Shown here piece by piece: positions 54,484 to 63,521 of a stretch of DNA of 64,000 nt; within the stretch, counting starts at the first letter, position 1; every line of letters begins with the position of its first letter. Below the pieces are notes generated by a model. That model was not told where the DNA came from and made no database searches. It saw only the letters and a program-made list of their open reading frames with translations. The position numbers and the translations under genes were made by a program. Location: the NCBI RefSeq assembly GCF_007860095.1, contig NZ_SJPT01000003.1:331764-395763 (forward strand). The letters are read 5' to 3'. Origin of the DNA: Novipirellula galeiformis. GTDB lineage: Bacteria > Planctomycetota > Planctomycetia > Pirellulales > Pirellulaceae.

Positions 54484-56523
54484 TTAACGGCTGGTCAGCA
54501 TCGCGACCTTCGACGATTCGATCTGGCGTTGGATCGATTCGACATAGGCGACGTCTGCGGCGCACATCCGTGACATCGGTACGGTGCACGTTTTGCCATT
54601 GGATTTCAGCAAACGAACGCTGCCCGAATTGATTTCGATCAAACGCCCATCGGTGCGGAAGCTGCCGGTGTTATCGATCCAAGTACGCGAGCGAGTGTCC
54701 GATATCGAAGTCACGCTAACCGAACTCTTTTCCGAAACGACAAGCTGGGTCGAGTCTTGAGCAGCGGTCTGTTCCGCACCGCGTAGCTCGGTAGCCCCCT
54801 TCGCCACTGGAGCGGTGGATCGCTCGACGTTGCCGAACAGATCATCGATGGAGGCTCCCGCGGTGTCCTTTTCGGTTTTGGTTTCTTCCGCTTCGGCGGG
54901 TTGGCCAAACAAGTCGTCGATCGATTCGTTCGCAGGCGCCGCTTCTTCGGCTGGGGCTGCGTTGAAAAGATCGTCGAGACTATCGGCCGGATCTGCAGGA
55001 GCCTCAGTTTTGTCCGTAGCGGCAGCAGGTTTTGCTGGTTCACCAAACAAATCGTCGAGGTTCGTATCCCCCACGGCTGGCTCAGTCGCAGGAGCTTCCA
55101 TTTCCACAGCGTCAGCAGGAGCTTCCGCGGCGGGAGCCTCTACCGCTGGGGCATCGCCACCAAACAGATCGTCGAGGTTCGTGTCGCCAACGGCGGGCTC
55201 GGTTGCAGGTGCTTCCATCGCTGGAGCTTCTGCAGCGGGAGCTTCCGCGGCGGGGGCGTCTGCCGCTGGGGCATCGCCACCAAACAGATCATCGAGGTTC
55301 GTGTCGCCAACGGCGGGCTCAGTCGCAGGAGCTTCCATTGCTGGAGCTTCTGCAGCGGGAGCTTCCGCGGCGGGGGCGTCTGCCGCTGGGGCATCGCCAC
55401 CAAACAGATCGTCGAGGTTCGTGTCGCCTACGGCGGGCTCGGTTGAAGGTGCTTCCATTGCTGGAGCTTCTGCAGCGGGAGCTTCCACGGCGGGAGCGTC
55501 TGCCGCTGGGGCATCGCCACCAAACAGATCATCAAACGCATTCGGTGCTGGCTTTTCTGCAGGAGCTGGTTTTTCCGCTGCAGGGGCATCCGCCGGAGCA
55601 GCGAAGATATCTTCGTCCATGGCGGGCTTTGCCGACTTCTCTTCACCGCTGGCTGGGGCGTCTGCACCAAAAATGTCGTCCACTGCAGGTGGCGTAGCTG
55701 GCTTCGCAGGGGTTTCCGCTGGCGCAGGATCGCCGAACAAATCGTCTGCAGGAGCTGGTTTGGGTTCTTCCGCAGGAGCTGGTTTGGGTTCTGCCGCAGG
55801 AGCAGGCTTGGGTTCTGCTGCAGGAGCAGGCTTGGGTTCTGCCGCGGGAGCTGGCTTGGGTTCTGCTGCGGGAGCTGGTTTGGGTTCTGCCGCAGGTACA
55901 ACCGGAGCTGGCTCCGCTGCTGGAGCGGGAGTCGCTGGGGCTTCCGCAGGCATGTCCGAGCTAGAGTCCACCGCATCCTGAGGTGCTGCGAAGGGTGAAT
56001 CCGAGGGAGAGCTTGTTGCTGGACCGCTTGGGATCGTTTCGATCGTATCACCCTCGATGGTGGCGCCATGCTCGAAGGGTTGTTCCATCACCGCGGGTGA
56101 TTCAACACTTCCCTCTTCGTAGACCATCGGAGCGGGCTCAACCACCACACCGGCGTCGACACCGCTGTAATCACAAACGCAACTGTTATCCACAACCTCG
56201 TAAGTAACTTCAGCACCGCAATGCACAGGCGCTGGCTCGCAACAGCCGGCTGCGGAGGAGATCACGCCATGCGTGACAACGCCGTGGTGGCCACAACCGT
56301 GGGCGACGGGCGCCGAGATGATCGGGCTGGGGTAACAAGCATCGACACAGAGGGGTGCCGAGACAATCGGTGCCGGAGCACAGAAGACAGGTTCACAGGA
56401 AGGAGCTGGTTGACAGCAGGCATTTCGAAGAAGCCACCCTGCCGAAGCAGGACTGATGCCAACGAGGCAACTCAATGTGGCAACGAGGCTCCATCGGTAA
56501 AGACGTCGGGCCGTGCGTTTCAT
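54484..56523 (-). CDS. exported Cys-rich, Ala/Pro-repeat protein with SHD1 domain
   Basis: A 679-residue protein. A signal peptide (about 1-28, ending PASAG) leads into a Cys-rich region (about 30-125; NACCQPAPSC, ACYPSP, GCGHHG, SCVCDY) that could cross-link the protein in the envelope. A long Ala/Pro/Glu-rich stretch follows. It carries about ten DD(L/I)FG-type acidic-aromatic motifs, four of them in near-identical 40-residue units encoded by 120-bp repeats. The C-terminal domain from about 611 (RSRTWIDNTGSFRTDGRLIE, then VRLLKSNGKTCTVPMSRM) is an SLA1-homology SHD1 domain, common in planctomycetes. A strong terminator follows. Likely a structural or surface protein; partners are unknown. 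Confidence 0.88.
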   Translation of the reverse strand: MKRTARRLYRWSLVATLSCLVGISPASAGWLLRNACCQPAPSCEPVFCAPAPIVSAPLCVDACYPSPIISAPVAHGCGHHGVVTHGVISSAAGCCEPAPVHCGAEVTYEVVDNSCVCDYSGVDAGVVVEPAPMVYEEGSVESPAVMEQPFEHGATIEGDTIETIPSGPATSSPSDSPFAAPQDAVDSSSDMPAEAPATPAPAAEPAPVVPAAEPKPAPAAEPKPAPAAEPKPAPAAEPKPAPAAEPKPAPAEEPKPAPADDLFGDPAPAETPAKPATPPAVDDIFGADAPASGEEKSAKPAMDEDIFAAPADAPAAEKPAPAEKPAPNAFDDLFGGDAPAADAPAVEAPAAEAPAMEAPSTEPAVGDTNLDDLFGGDAPAADAPAAEAPAAEAPAMEAPATEPAVGDTNLDDLFGGDAPAADAPAAEAPAAEAPAMEAPATEPAVGDTNLDDLFGGDAPAVEAPAAEAPADAVEMEAPATEPAVGDTNLDDLFGEPAKPAAATDKTEAPADPADSLDDLFNAAPAEEAAPANESIDDLFGQPAEAEETKTEKDTAGASIDDLFGNVERSTAPVAKGATELRGAEQTAAQDSTQLVVSEKSSVSVTSISDTRSRTWIDNTGSFRTDGRLIEINSGSVRLLKSNGKTCTVPMSRMCAADVAYVESIQRQIESSKVAMLTSR
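55041..55530 (-). repeat. 120-bp coding tandem repeat, about four copies
   Basis: Four units with a 120-base period (marker CACCAAACAGATC near 55159, 55279, 55399, 55519) encode the NLDDLFGGDAP-Ala-rich block. Copies differ at a few positions. Confidence 0.85.
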
Positions 56524-57086
56524 AGTTAGTTTTGTCTCCTCCGCACCACTGGGGGGCGGGTCGCGTGCGAGTATTAAGGCGGGATAGGAATCCGTTGGCC
56601 AGCGTTAACTCCGAGTTCCGCAACATCGTCTCGAAACATCCGCGTCAAGTTCGCGTTAAGTCCGCGTGGGCCTTCATCCACCCTCCCATGCTAGTTATCA
56701 CAAAATCAGCAGGCAAGCAGCGAATTATGGTTAAATTGAGAGCCGTAGGGCGACGGGTGGGGTTTTAAGGAACGAATCACCAGAATGAGCTAGGAGCACC
56801 GACCCGAAGGGCGTTTGCGAAACTCGCCTCCCCTGGATCGGCCGAATCCGTCACACTGTAGGTCAACCACAACTCCTTCGGCCCCCTCACGAACAGCCCC
56901 GCAGAAGGGGCAACTTATTCCGCCCCGTCCGATGATTTAGCGATCGATCGCGGTTATCGTGGTGCCGCTCAAGCGATCGAAGCCGCGGTTTCCCAACGCC
57001 GGTTTGATTGTTTGAGAGGCAAGTTTCGGGTGCCATAGCGTGTCACCTTGCTGCCTTTTTTCCTTTTACGATTGCCTCTGATTCCC
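56524..57086. other. divergent intergenic region
   Basis: About 560 bases between the SHD1 protein gene and the histidine kinase. It contains a triplet of TCCGCGT/GTTCGCGT-like pieces (56640-56670) and a small CCCGCAGAAGGGG stem. Open frames over it lack any family features. Both promoters must lie here, but I see no confident boxes. Confidence 0.4.
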
Positions 57087-58940
57087 ATGTTTCGCTTCAT
57101 CAAGAGCGTTTTCTCCTCCATGAGCCTCGAGCGGAAATGCCTGCTCTTTTTTGGCTCAGCGCTACTTGTATTGATGTGTGCCGCCTTTTTTGTGGTTCAA
57201 TTGCTGGCCAAAAGTCTGGTCACGAACACCACACGCCAGCGAGCGCGAGACTATGCGGCAGCCGAATTGATGCTCATCCACAGCGACGCTCAGTGGTCCT
57301 CCGAACTGCCCTCGGAGGTCGTCAATCGGGACAAAGAACTACTGGGCGGGTTACGTTCGGAGCTACTGAATTCCAAAATCGACTTTCAAATTCTCGCTTT
57401 GCGAGACGCGTCGCCCTACGACAATTTGCCCAGCATTGCGTTGCCTTCGTCGTCGACCACGCTTGGCGCGATGGAACTTGGCCGCTTGAAGAGTCTGCAG
57501 CCACAGTATCGCGAATGGTTAACGCGTCAGATCGCGCAAGACCGTCCCGATGTGGAACGACCGTTGGATTTAGGCGAGAACGAATCGATGAGTCGCATCG
57601 GTTTGCTTGGGACAACGGTGTTCGCCGAAGATGGCCCTGTGGGCGATCGCTACATCTATTACTCGCCCGTCTTCTTCAAACCCACCTGTGTGTTGTCGTG
57701 CCATAGTCCGACCGGCGGCGCGATCTCGACATCCCCCGATGAAGATCCGGCGACGTTGGCGTCCCAATATCCGTTTCGTGTGTTTCGGGTCAGTATGCCG
57801 TACCAGGAAACACACGAGCAAACGACTTGGATTCGCGCGATCGTCATTGCACTTGCGATGCTGATCATCGCGGTGACCCTGTTTGTTTTACACGCGATCG
57901 TTCGCTATTTGGTGCTCCAACCCCTGTATCACCTTCGTGATGTCAGCGATGCGATCACCCACGGAGATACGAATCAACGAGCCACGATTGATACCGAAGA
58001 CGAGTTTCGCGAACTGGCCGATGCCTTCAATCGAATGCTTCGCCACTTGACCGAAACTCAGGACAAGATCCAAGAGGTCAATCGCGAACTCGATGCTCGG
58101 GTGGATCAGCTTGCACAACTAAACCTGCAGCTCTATGAGGCCAACCGGCTGAAAAGCGACTTTCTGGCTAACATGAGTCACGAATTACGAACACCGCTCA
58201 ATAGCATCATCGGGTTTTCCGAGGTGCTTCAAGGCATCGATTCGCTCAATGACAAACAGCGGCGATACGCTGGGAATATCCGCAAAAGCGGTCGTTTGCT
58301 CTTGGAAATGATCAACGACATTTTGGATCTGGCAAAAGTCGAAGCGGGCAAGATGGAAGTGCGACGAACGGAATTTGATCTCTCCCGACTCGTCTCGGCC
58401 CAGTGCGACATGATTCACGCGTTGTCCGAAGAGAAGAATATTTCGCTCACCGTCGAGGTCCCCGAACATCTTCCTAAAGCGTTCCAAGATCAAAATAAAC
58501 TCGGCCAAATCATCAACAACTTGCTCAGCAACGCGATCAAGTTCACCCCCGAAGGGGGCATGATCACCGTTCATATCGAAGAGGTAAAAAACGGTCGCTT
58601 CCGGCTTTCGGTCAGCGACACCGGGGTGGGGATTGCCGAAGAGGACCAATCGATCATTTTCCAGAAGTTTCGTCAGAGCCAAAAGGTACTCAACGACGAA
58701 GGGCTAACGCGTGAGTTCTCGGGCACCGGACTGGGGCTATCGATCGTCAAGGAGTTAGCAAAACTGCTCGGCGGTGAAGTCGATTTTGAGAGCGAACTGG
58801 GGCGTGGTAGCCGATTTTGGGTCACGTTGCCGTGGCGGTTACCAGAGGTCCCTGCGATGTCCAACCGCACGCCAAGTGCACTGCCATCGGCATTACAAGA
58901 CACCGCAAGTGGTTTGACGACGGCGCCGCCTTCGCCGTAG
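57087..58940 (+). CDS. membrane sensor histidine kinase with CxxxCH sensor motif
   Basis: A 617-residue hybrid-free histidine kinase. First membrane helix (about 17-41), a periplasmic sensor domain of 200 residues, second helix (about 243-268), HAMP (LQPLYHLRDVSDAITHGDTN), a coiled coil, and HisKA with the phosphoacceptor His in FLANMSHELRTPLNSIIGFS. The ATPase domain has N-box NLLSNAIKFTPEGG, DTGVGIAEED and GTGLGLSIVKELAKL. The sensor domain contains C201-V-L-S-C205-H206-S, just after YYSPVFFKPT. This is a CX3CH spacing, near the CX2CH heme site of DUF3365/Tll0287-type sensors. The cognate regulator is not adjacent. ATG 57087 begins MFRFIKSV. Confidence 0.93.
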   Translation: MFRFIKSVFSSMSLERKCLLFFGSALLVLMCAAFFVVQLLAKSLVTNTTRQRARDYAAAELMLIHSDAQWSSELPSEVVNRDKELLGGLRSELLNSKIDFQILALRDASPYDNLPSIALPSSSTTLGAMELGRLKSLQPQYREWLTRQIAQDRPDVERPLDLGENESMSRIGLLGTTVFAEDGPVGDRYIYYSPVFFKPTCVLSCHSPTGGAISTSPDEDPATLASQYPFRVFRVSMPYQETHEQTTWIRAIVIALAMLIIAVTLFVLHAIVRYLVLQPLYHLRDVSDAITHGDTNQRATIDTEDEFRELADAFNRMLRHLTETQDKIQEVNRELDARVDQLAQLNLQLYEANRLKSDFLANMSHELRTPLNSIIGFSEVLQGIDSLNDKQRRYAGNIRKSGRLLLEMINDILDLAKVEAGKMEVRRTEFDLSRLVSAQCDMIHALSEEKNISLTVEVPEHLPKAFQDQNKLGQIINNLLSNAIKFTPEGGMITVHIEEVKNGRFRLSVSDTGVGIAEEDQSIIFQKFRQSQKVLNDEGLTREFSGTGLGLSIVKELAKLLGGEVDFESELGRGSRFWVTLPWRLPEVPAMSNRTPSALPSALQDTASGLTTAPPSP

Positions 58941-59693
58941 CCGCGTCTGCTTCGCCATAGCTATAGCCATAGCCATAGCCATCCCACTCAAACAAGCAAC
59001 TCTAAATTGGAATCCCGTCTGCGCAACCGCGCTCGGCCGGAGAAAACCCGACAAGACGAGGATGAAGCGTAAGATTGCGATTCAGAATCAAACGAAGGCA
59101 AAGCCATGCGACCGTTCGATCACGAGAAACGGTTCCGTCTTTTTACAAAATTTGAGATACGATTGTCGTTCCCCTGAATTCGCCAGTTGCACTCCAATAC
59201 ACCTGCGGCAAAACGGCATGAATGAGGAGCTCCGATCCTTTGTCTCCCAAATCCGTGCTTGTTTAAGCCCTAGCTTCGTCGGGGTTCGTGAAATTCATGC
59301 CTGTCATGACGCCGCGATCTGGACACTTGAGCCACCACCTCCGTTTTGCACCGTACGTGCGACGGCCGAGATCGGGAGACGGGGGAGATCAGGGCCGATC
59401 AGGTCGCCGCAATGCAAAAAGCGGCCTGCGCCCACCATGAGCCCCCAACATGCATGTCGAAACCCAGGGATGGCAAACAAACAATGTTCGCTGGCCTTCG
59501 CATTTGTTAGGTTATCGGCTGGGGAGGTGGCGTGATGGGGAAATCGCAAGTTTCCGCGTCGTTATGCCCCTCTTGAAAGCGAAAGTGGGGTTGGCCATCG
59601 GTTTTGCCGAAGGGACTCGTTGGATCAACTCATTGGATCAATTGCAAAGCACGAACCGCGTCTTACGAAAAGCGCAAAGCCAAATATCGAATT
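58941..59693. other. long intergenic region before rnhA
   Basis: About 750 bases. A short AGCCAT tandem run lies at 58958-58982. Reading frames on both strands (59062-59535 plus, 59304-59549 minus) lack domain features or a ribosome site. The stretch 59300-59530 could be a mobile-element remnant, but I cannot name one. The rnhA promoter should be near 59600. Confidence 0.45.
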
Positions 59694-60158
59694 ATGAAAA
59701 AAGTGGATCTATTTACCGATGGCGCCTGTAGTGGAAACCCAGGCCCCGGGGGCTGGGCGTTCATTTTACGCTGTAGCAAAACCGAAAAGGAACTCGAACG
59801 CAGTGATGGCGAACCCGAGTCGACCAACAACCGCATGGAGTTGATGGCGGTGATTCGCGGCTTAGAGTCGCTCAAGGAGCCATGCGAGGTGACGCTGCAT
59901 GCCGACAGCACCTACGTGGGTCAGGGGATGACCAGTTGGATGAAGGGCTGGAAGAGTCGCGGTTGGAAACGCAAGGATGGTTCCAAGTTAGTGCCGATCA
60001 AGAACGAAGAATTATGGCGTGAGCTCGATCGCTTGATGCAGCAGCACAAGATCATCTTTAACCATGTCAAAGGGCACGCCGGTCATCTCGAAAACGAACG
60101 CTGTGACACGTTAGCCGTCCAGGCGTACCAGAAATACTTGCCGCGATCGGCGCGCTAA
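59694..60158 (+). CDS. rnhA: ribonuclease HI
   Basis: A 154-residue enzyme that cleaves the RNA strand of RNA-DNA hybrids. The DEDD-type active site is intact: FTDGACSGNPGPGGW (Asp), NRMELMAVIRGL (Glu), HADSTYVGQG (Asp) and VKGHAGHLENERCDTLA (His and Asp). Length and motifs match E. coli RnhA. The ATG at 59694 begins MKKVDLFTDG; the upstream open frame from 59604 is not conserved. It stands alone. Confidence 0.96.
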   Translation: MKKVDLFTDGACSGNPGPGGWAFILRCSKTEKELERSDGEPESTNNRMELMAVIRGLESLKEPCEVTLHADSTYVGQGMTSWMKGWKSRGWKRKDGSKLVPIKNEELWRELDRLMQQHKIIFNHVKGHAGHLENERCDTLAVQAYQKYLPRSAR

Positions 60159-60518
60159 GCGGTCCTCGGTCCCTCAACGGCCCTTGCCGCCCTAAACGTG
60201 GCGTCCGCAGATCGATCGCTTTGAAACGCACACGCCAGTCGGGTTGCGAGCGGTCTTAATCAACGCCACCACACCCCTCGGCAATGCGAGACACTCACGG
60301 CCCCGACGAGGTATCCATCACGGCCGCAAACCGGGGTTTTCTCGATCCAGCTTTGGCAAAGTGCCAAGCCCTTTAGGAAACGTCAAAAACGCCGTAAAAA
60401 CGCCCCGTTTCGCGGAACGGAGGAGGCATCGCGGAAAGTCGCCAAAACCGTTAGAATACGTCGCAACCCGATTAACTTTTTTCGGCTACTTCCCGAGTGT
60501 TCTCGACACAGGCTTTTC
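60159..60518. other. intergenic region upstream of gyrB
   Basis: About 360 bases with no supported gene. The final 60 bases (TTTTTTCGGCTACTTCC and preceding AATACG) are A/T-richer and should contain the gyrB promoter. There are no DnaA-box clusters or tRNA genes. Confidence 0.4.
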
Positions 60519-63137
60519 ATGAGCGACGACCCACAATCGGAACCCCTCTCCGACGATGCAAATCCTTCTGTTGATGCAAACGCAACCCCCGAAGTTGAGG
60601 CAGTGACCGATGCTGCTGAGACTCAGCAAGTTGCCGCTATCCAGGTTTCGATTTCTCCCAAAGCCAACTCGGAATACACCGACAAGGATTTGCAGCACCT
60701 TTCGGACTTAGAGCATGTCCGCGAGCGTCCCGGGATGTATATCGGCGATACATCGAATCGTGGTCTGCATCACCTGGTCTACGAAGTGGTCGACAACTCG
60801 ATCGACGAAGCGATGGCTGATTTCGCCAGCGCCGTTTCGGTCACCGTCCATACCGACGGTAGCGTGACGGTCGAGGATGACGGTCGCGGTATCCCGGTCA
60901 CACGCCATGACCAACTCTCGGAGGAACTCGATCGAGAGGTCAGTACGCTTGAAGGCGTGATGACGGTACTCAAGTTTGGAGGCAAATTTGAAAAAGGCGC
61001 CTATCAAACTTCGGGCGGGTTGCACGGCGTCGGCGTCACCGTCGTCAACTTTTTGAGCCAATGGGCCGAGGTTGAGGTCAGCCGCGATGGATTTACGTGG
61101 ACCCAAGAATACGAGCGTGGTGTGCCCACCGGTCCGGTCGTGAAAGGACGTGCGACGAAACGCACCGGTACGAAGACCACCTTCAAGGCCGACAATCAGA
61201 TCTTCAGTGTTTCGAAGTACAACTTCGACACCCTCTTCAAGCGTCTGCAAGAGCTCGCGTTCTTGAATAGCGGCGTGCACATCAAATTTCATGATGAACG
61301 CAATGGCGAGGGAGGCGACTTCAAATACGAGCGTGGGATTATCGAATTCGTCGAACATCTCAATCGCGCCAGCGATGTGTTGCACAGCGACGTGATCCAA
61401 TTGCAAGGCGACAAGGACGGGACTCAGTTCGACATCGCGATGCAGTACAGTGCCGAGTACACCGAGAACGTCCAATCGTATGTGAACAACATTCACACGA
61501 TCGAAGGGGGCACGCACGTCTCGGGGTTCCGCTCCGCATTGACGCGGACGCTAAACAACTACGGCAAGAAAGAAAACTTATTCAAAGGCTCGGCCGTCCC
61601 CGGTGGCGACGATTTCCGCGAGGGGATCACCGCCGTCATTAGCGTGCGAGTCCCGCATCCGCAATTCGAAGGGCAAACAAAAACCAAGCTCGGTAATAGC
61701 GACGTCGAAAGCATCGTCAATGCGGGCGTGGGCGAGCAATTGGCAAAGTACTTTGAAGAGAACCCGCGGGTTGCCAAAACGATCGTGCGCAAAGGCTTGC
61801 TCGCTGCTGAAGCCCGTGAAGCAGCTCGGAAAGCAAAAGACCTGCTGCGGAATCGAAAAAATGCACTCGGCGGCGGCGGTTTGCCAGGCAAACTTCGCGA
61901 TTGCATCAGCAAAAAGATGGAAGAGTGCGAAGTCTATTTGGTGGAAGGTGACTCTGCGGGTGGATCGGCCGAAGGGGGGCGGATGCGGCAATACCAAGCG
62001 ATCTTGCCACTGCGAGGTAAGATCATCAACGCTTACAAGAGTCGCGAAGACAAAGTGCTTGCCAACGAGGAAGTCCAATCGATGATCCAAGCGATCGGGA
62101 TTGGCATCGGTGAAGACCAAGATTTGACCAAGCGTCGCTACAACAAAATCATCATCATGACCGACGCGGACGTGGACGGCAGCCACATTCGCACGTTGTT
62201 GCTCTGCTTCTTCTATCGTCAAATGTATCAATTGGTTGCCGCCGGACACGTTTACGTTGCCCAACCTCCTTTGTTCCGCGTTCAACACGGCAAGTCGCGC
62301 TATTACATTCAAAGCGATGAAGAGATGAAGTCTCAATTGCTTGAACGGGGTTTGAACGACACGATCTTCGAGGCCGAAGACGGTCGCCGCGCCGAAGGCG
62401 ATACGATGCGCCAATTGTGTACCACGTTGGCCTCGATGGAAGATGCGATTTTGGCGCTCGAGCGACGTGGGTTTAGTCTGCGAATTCACGCGGTACGCCA
62501 AGATCCCGTGACCGGTCGATTGCCTGCACTCTTGTTGACCTACGAAAACGAAGAGCACTGGTTCCACAACCAAGAGGAAGTGGAAACGATGCTCAACGAC
62601 AAGGGATGGCGACTCGATAGCGAGGAGAGCGAAGAAGACCAGCTCAAATTGACCTCGGATGACGCGGGCGAAAAAGCAAAAGAGGAACCGGAGACCCCCG
62701 AAGTGCTTGCTCACTTGGCCGAACTTCATGAAGTACGGACGATCAACAGCGGCTTGAAGGACCTCCTGCCGCTGCAGTTCACTTTGGAGGATTTGATTCC
62801 GATCGAACGAACCGGATCAACGACGGCGCGGTTCGAGTTGGTGCGGGGAGAAGATTTTCGGCGACCGTTGGAAGACCTTCGCGAACTGCTTCCCGAAGTC
62901 CGCGCCGCAGGTGAGAAAGGTCTGCAGGTCACCCGCTTTAAAGGGCTTGGTGAAATGAACGCGGAAGAGCTCCGCGAAACGACCCTCGACCCCGTCAACC
63001 GAACGCTTGTGAAGGTCAACATGACCGACCTCGGTGCGGCCGACGAAATGTTTCGTTTGTTGATGGGTGAAAAAGTCGAACCCCGCCGCGAATTCATCGA
63101 AAAGCACGCACTCGATGTGCGTAACTTGGACGTGTAA
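60519..63137 (+). CDS. gyrB: DNA gyrase subunit B
   Basis: ATPase subunit of the type II topoisomerase that introduces negative supercoils. The 872-residue protein has an acidic N-terminal extension of about 55 residues and the GHKL ATPase domain (RPGMYIGDTSNRGLHHLVYE, VDNSIDEAMAD, DDGRGIPV, GGLHGVGVTVVNFLS). The Toprim domain follows (YLVEGDSAGGSAEGGRMRQY, MTDADVDGSHIRTLLL), and the C-terminal segment ends EPRREFIEKHALDV. Additional acidic segments near 700-735 (SEESEEDQLKLTSDDAGEKA) make it longer than the usual 800. gyrA is not in the window. ATG 60519 is clear. Confidence 0.96.
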   Translation: MSDDPQSEPLSDDANPSVDANATPEVEAVTDAAETQQVAAIQVSISPKANSEYTDKDLQHLSDLEHVRERPGMYIGDTSNRGLHHLVYEVVDNSIDEAMADFASAVSVTVHTDGSVTVEDDGRGIPVTRHDQLSEELDREVSTLEGVMTVLKFGGKFEKGAYQTSGGLHGVGVTVVNFLSQWAEVEVSRDGFTWTQEYERGVPTGPVVKGRATKRTGTKTTFKADNQIFSVSKYNFDTLFKRLQELAFLNSGVHIKFHDERNGEGGDFKYERGIIEFVEHLNRASDVLHSDVIQLQGDKDGTQFDIAMQYSAEYTENVQSYVNNIHTIEGGTHVSGFRSALTRTLNNYGKKENLFKGSAVPGGDDFREGITAVISVRVPHPQFEGQTKTKLGNSDVESIVNAGVGEQLAKYFEENPRVAKTIVRKGLLAAEAREAARKAKDLLRNRKNALGGGGLPGKLRDCISKKMEECEVYLVEGDSAGGSAEGGRMRQYQAILPLRGKIINAYKSREDKVLANEEVQSMIQAIGIGIGEDQDLTKRRYNKIIIMTDADVDGSHIRTLLLCFFYRQMYQLVAAGHVYVAQPPLFRVQHGKSRYYIQSDEEMKSQLLERGLNDTIFEAEDGRRAEGDTMRQLCTTLASMEDAILALERRGFSLRIHAVRQDPVTGRLPALLLTYENEEHWFHNQEEVETMLNDKGWRLDSEESEEDQLKLTSDDAGEKAKEEPETPEVLAHLAELHEVRTINSGLKDLLPLQFTLEDLIPIERTGSTTARFELVRGEDFRRPLEDLRELLPEVRAAGEKGLQVTRFKGLGEMNAEELRETTLDPVNRTLVKVNMTDLGAADEMFRLLMGEKVEPRREFIEKHALDVRNLDV

Positions 63138-63521
63138 CGCTAAGGACGAGACTTAGGGCGGGGTAGGTAGCGGAAGTCGTCAAGACTTTCGGCAAATCAC
63201 GCTGCGAATCGAAACTCCCACGCGAGTTCCGCTACCCAAAATCAAATCCTGACGCTGCTATTGGTATTTGATCTCCCCTTTACCTTCGGGTTGACCGTTT
63301 ACCTTCGGGTTGACCGTTTACCTTTGGGTAGAGCGTCGTGGATGCTTGTCAAAGATCATCCGCTGCTCAGGATCTTTCACAAGCTCCACGCTCCGAAAAC
63401 CAAGCCGCGGCGGAAGCCTCTAAGCACATTAAAAATTGACATGCGAACCGGCCCTACGACCTAGCAAAAGTACTCAAGCGTCCGAGAGGCTTCGCTAAAG
63501 AACTCTCCGTGGGCCGACCGC
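63138..63521. other. repeat-rich region between gyrB and the last gene
   Basis: A long-range inverted repeat GGTAGCGGAA (about 63166-63175) with TTCCGCTACC (about 63227-63236) lies just after gyrB. Its sequence (GTAGCGGAAGTCGTCAAGAC) looks like an interspersed planctomycete repeat. A 19-bp tandem array follows at 63279-63335. No gene is supported. Confidence 0.5.
63279..63335. repeat. 19-bp tandem repeat, three copies
   Basis: Three copies of TTTACCTTCGGGTTGACCG; the third is degenerate. They lie between gyrB and the convergent oxidoreductase gene. Confidence 0.85.

Noticed and set aside
54815-55981. 388-residue plus-strand frame rich in AGASAAGAS
   Set aside because: It is a shadow of the Ala/Pro repeat of the SHD1 protein on the minus strand; the repeat keeps the opposite frame open.
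59062-59549. overlapping frames suggesting a gene or insertion-element remnant
   Set aside because: Neither strand shows a transposase motif, terminal inverted repeats or a plausible ribosome site.
60519-63137. replication origin near gyrB
   Set aside because: No dnaA, dnaN or recF gene and no DnaA-box cluster are seen around gyrB.
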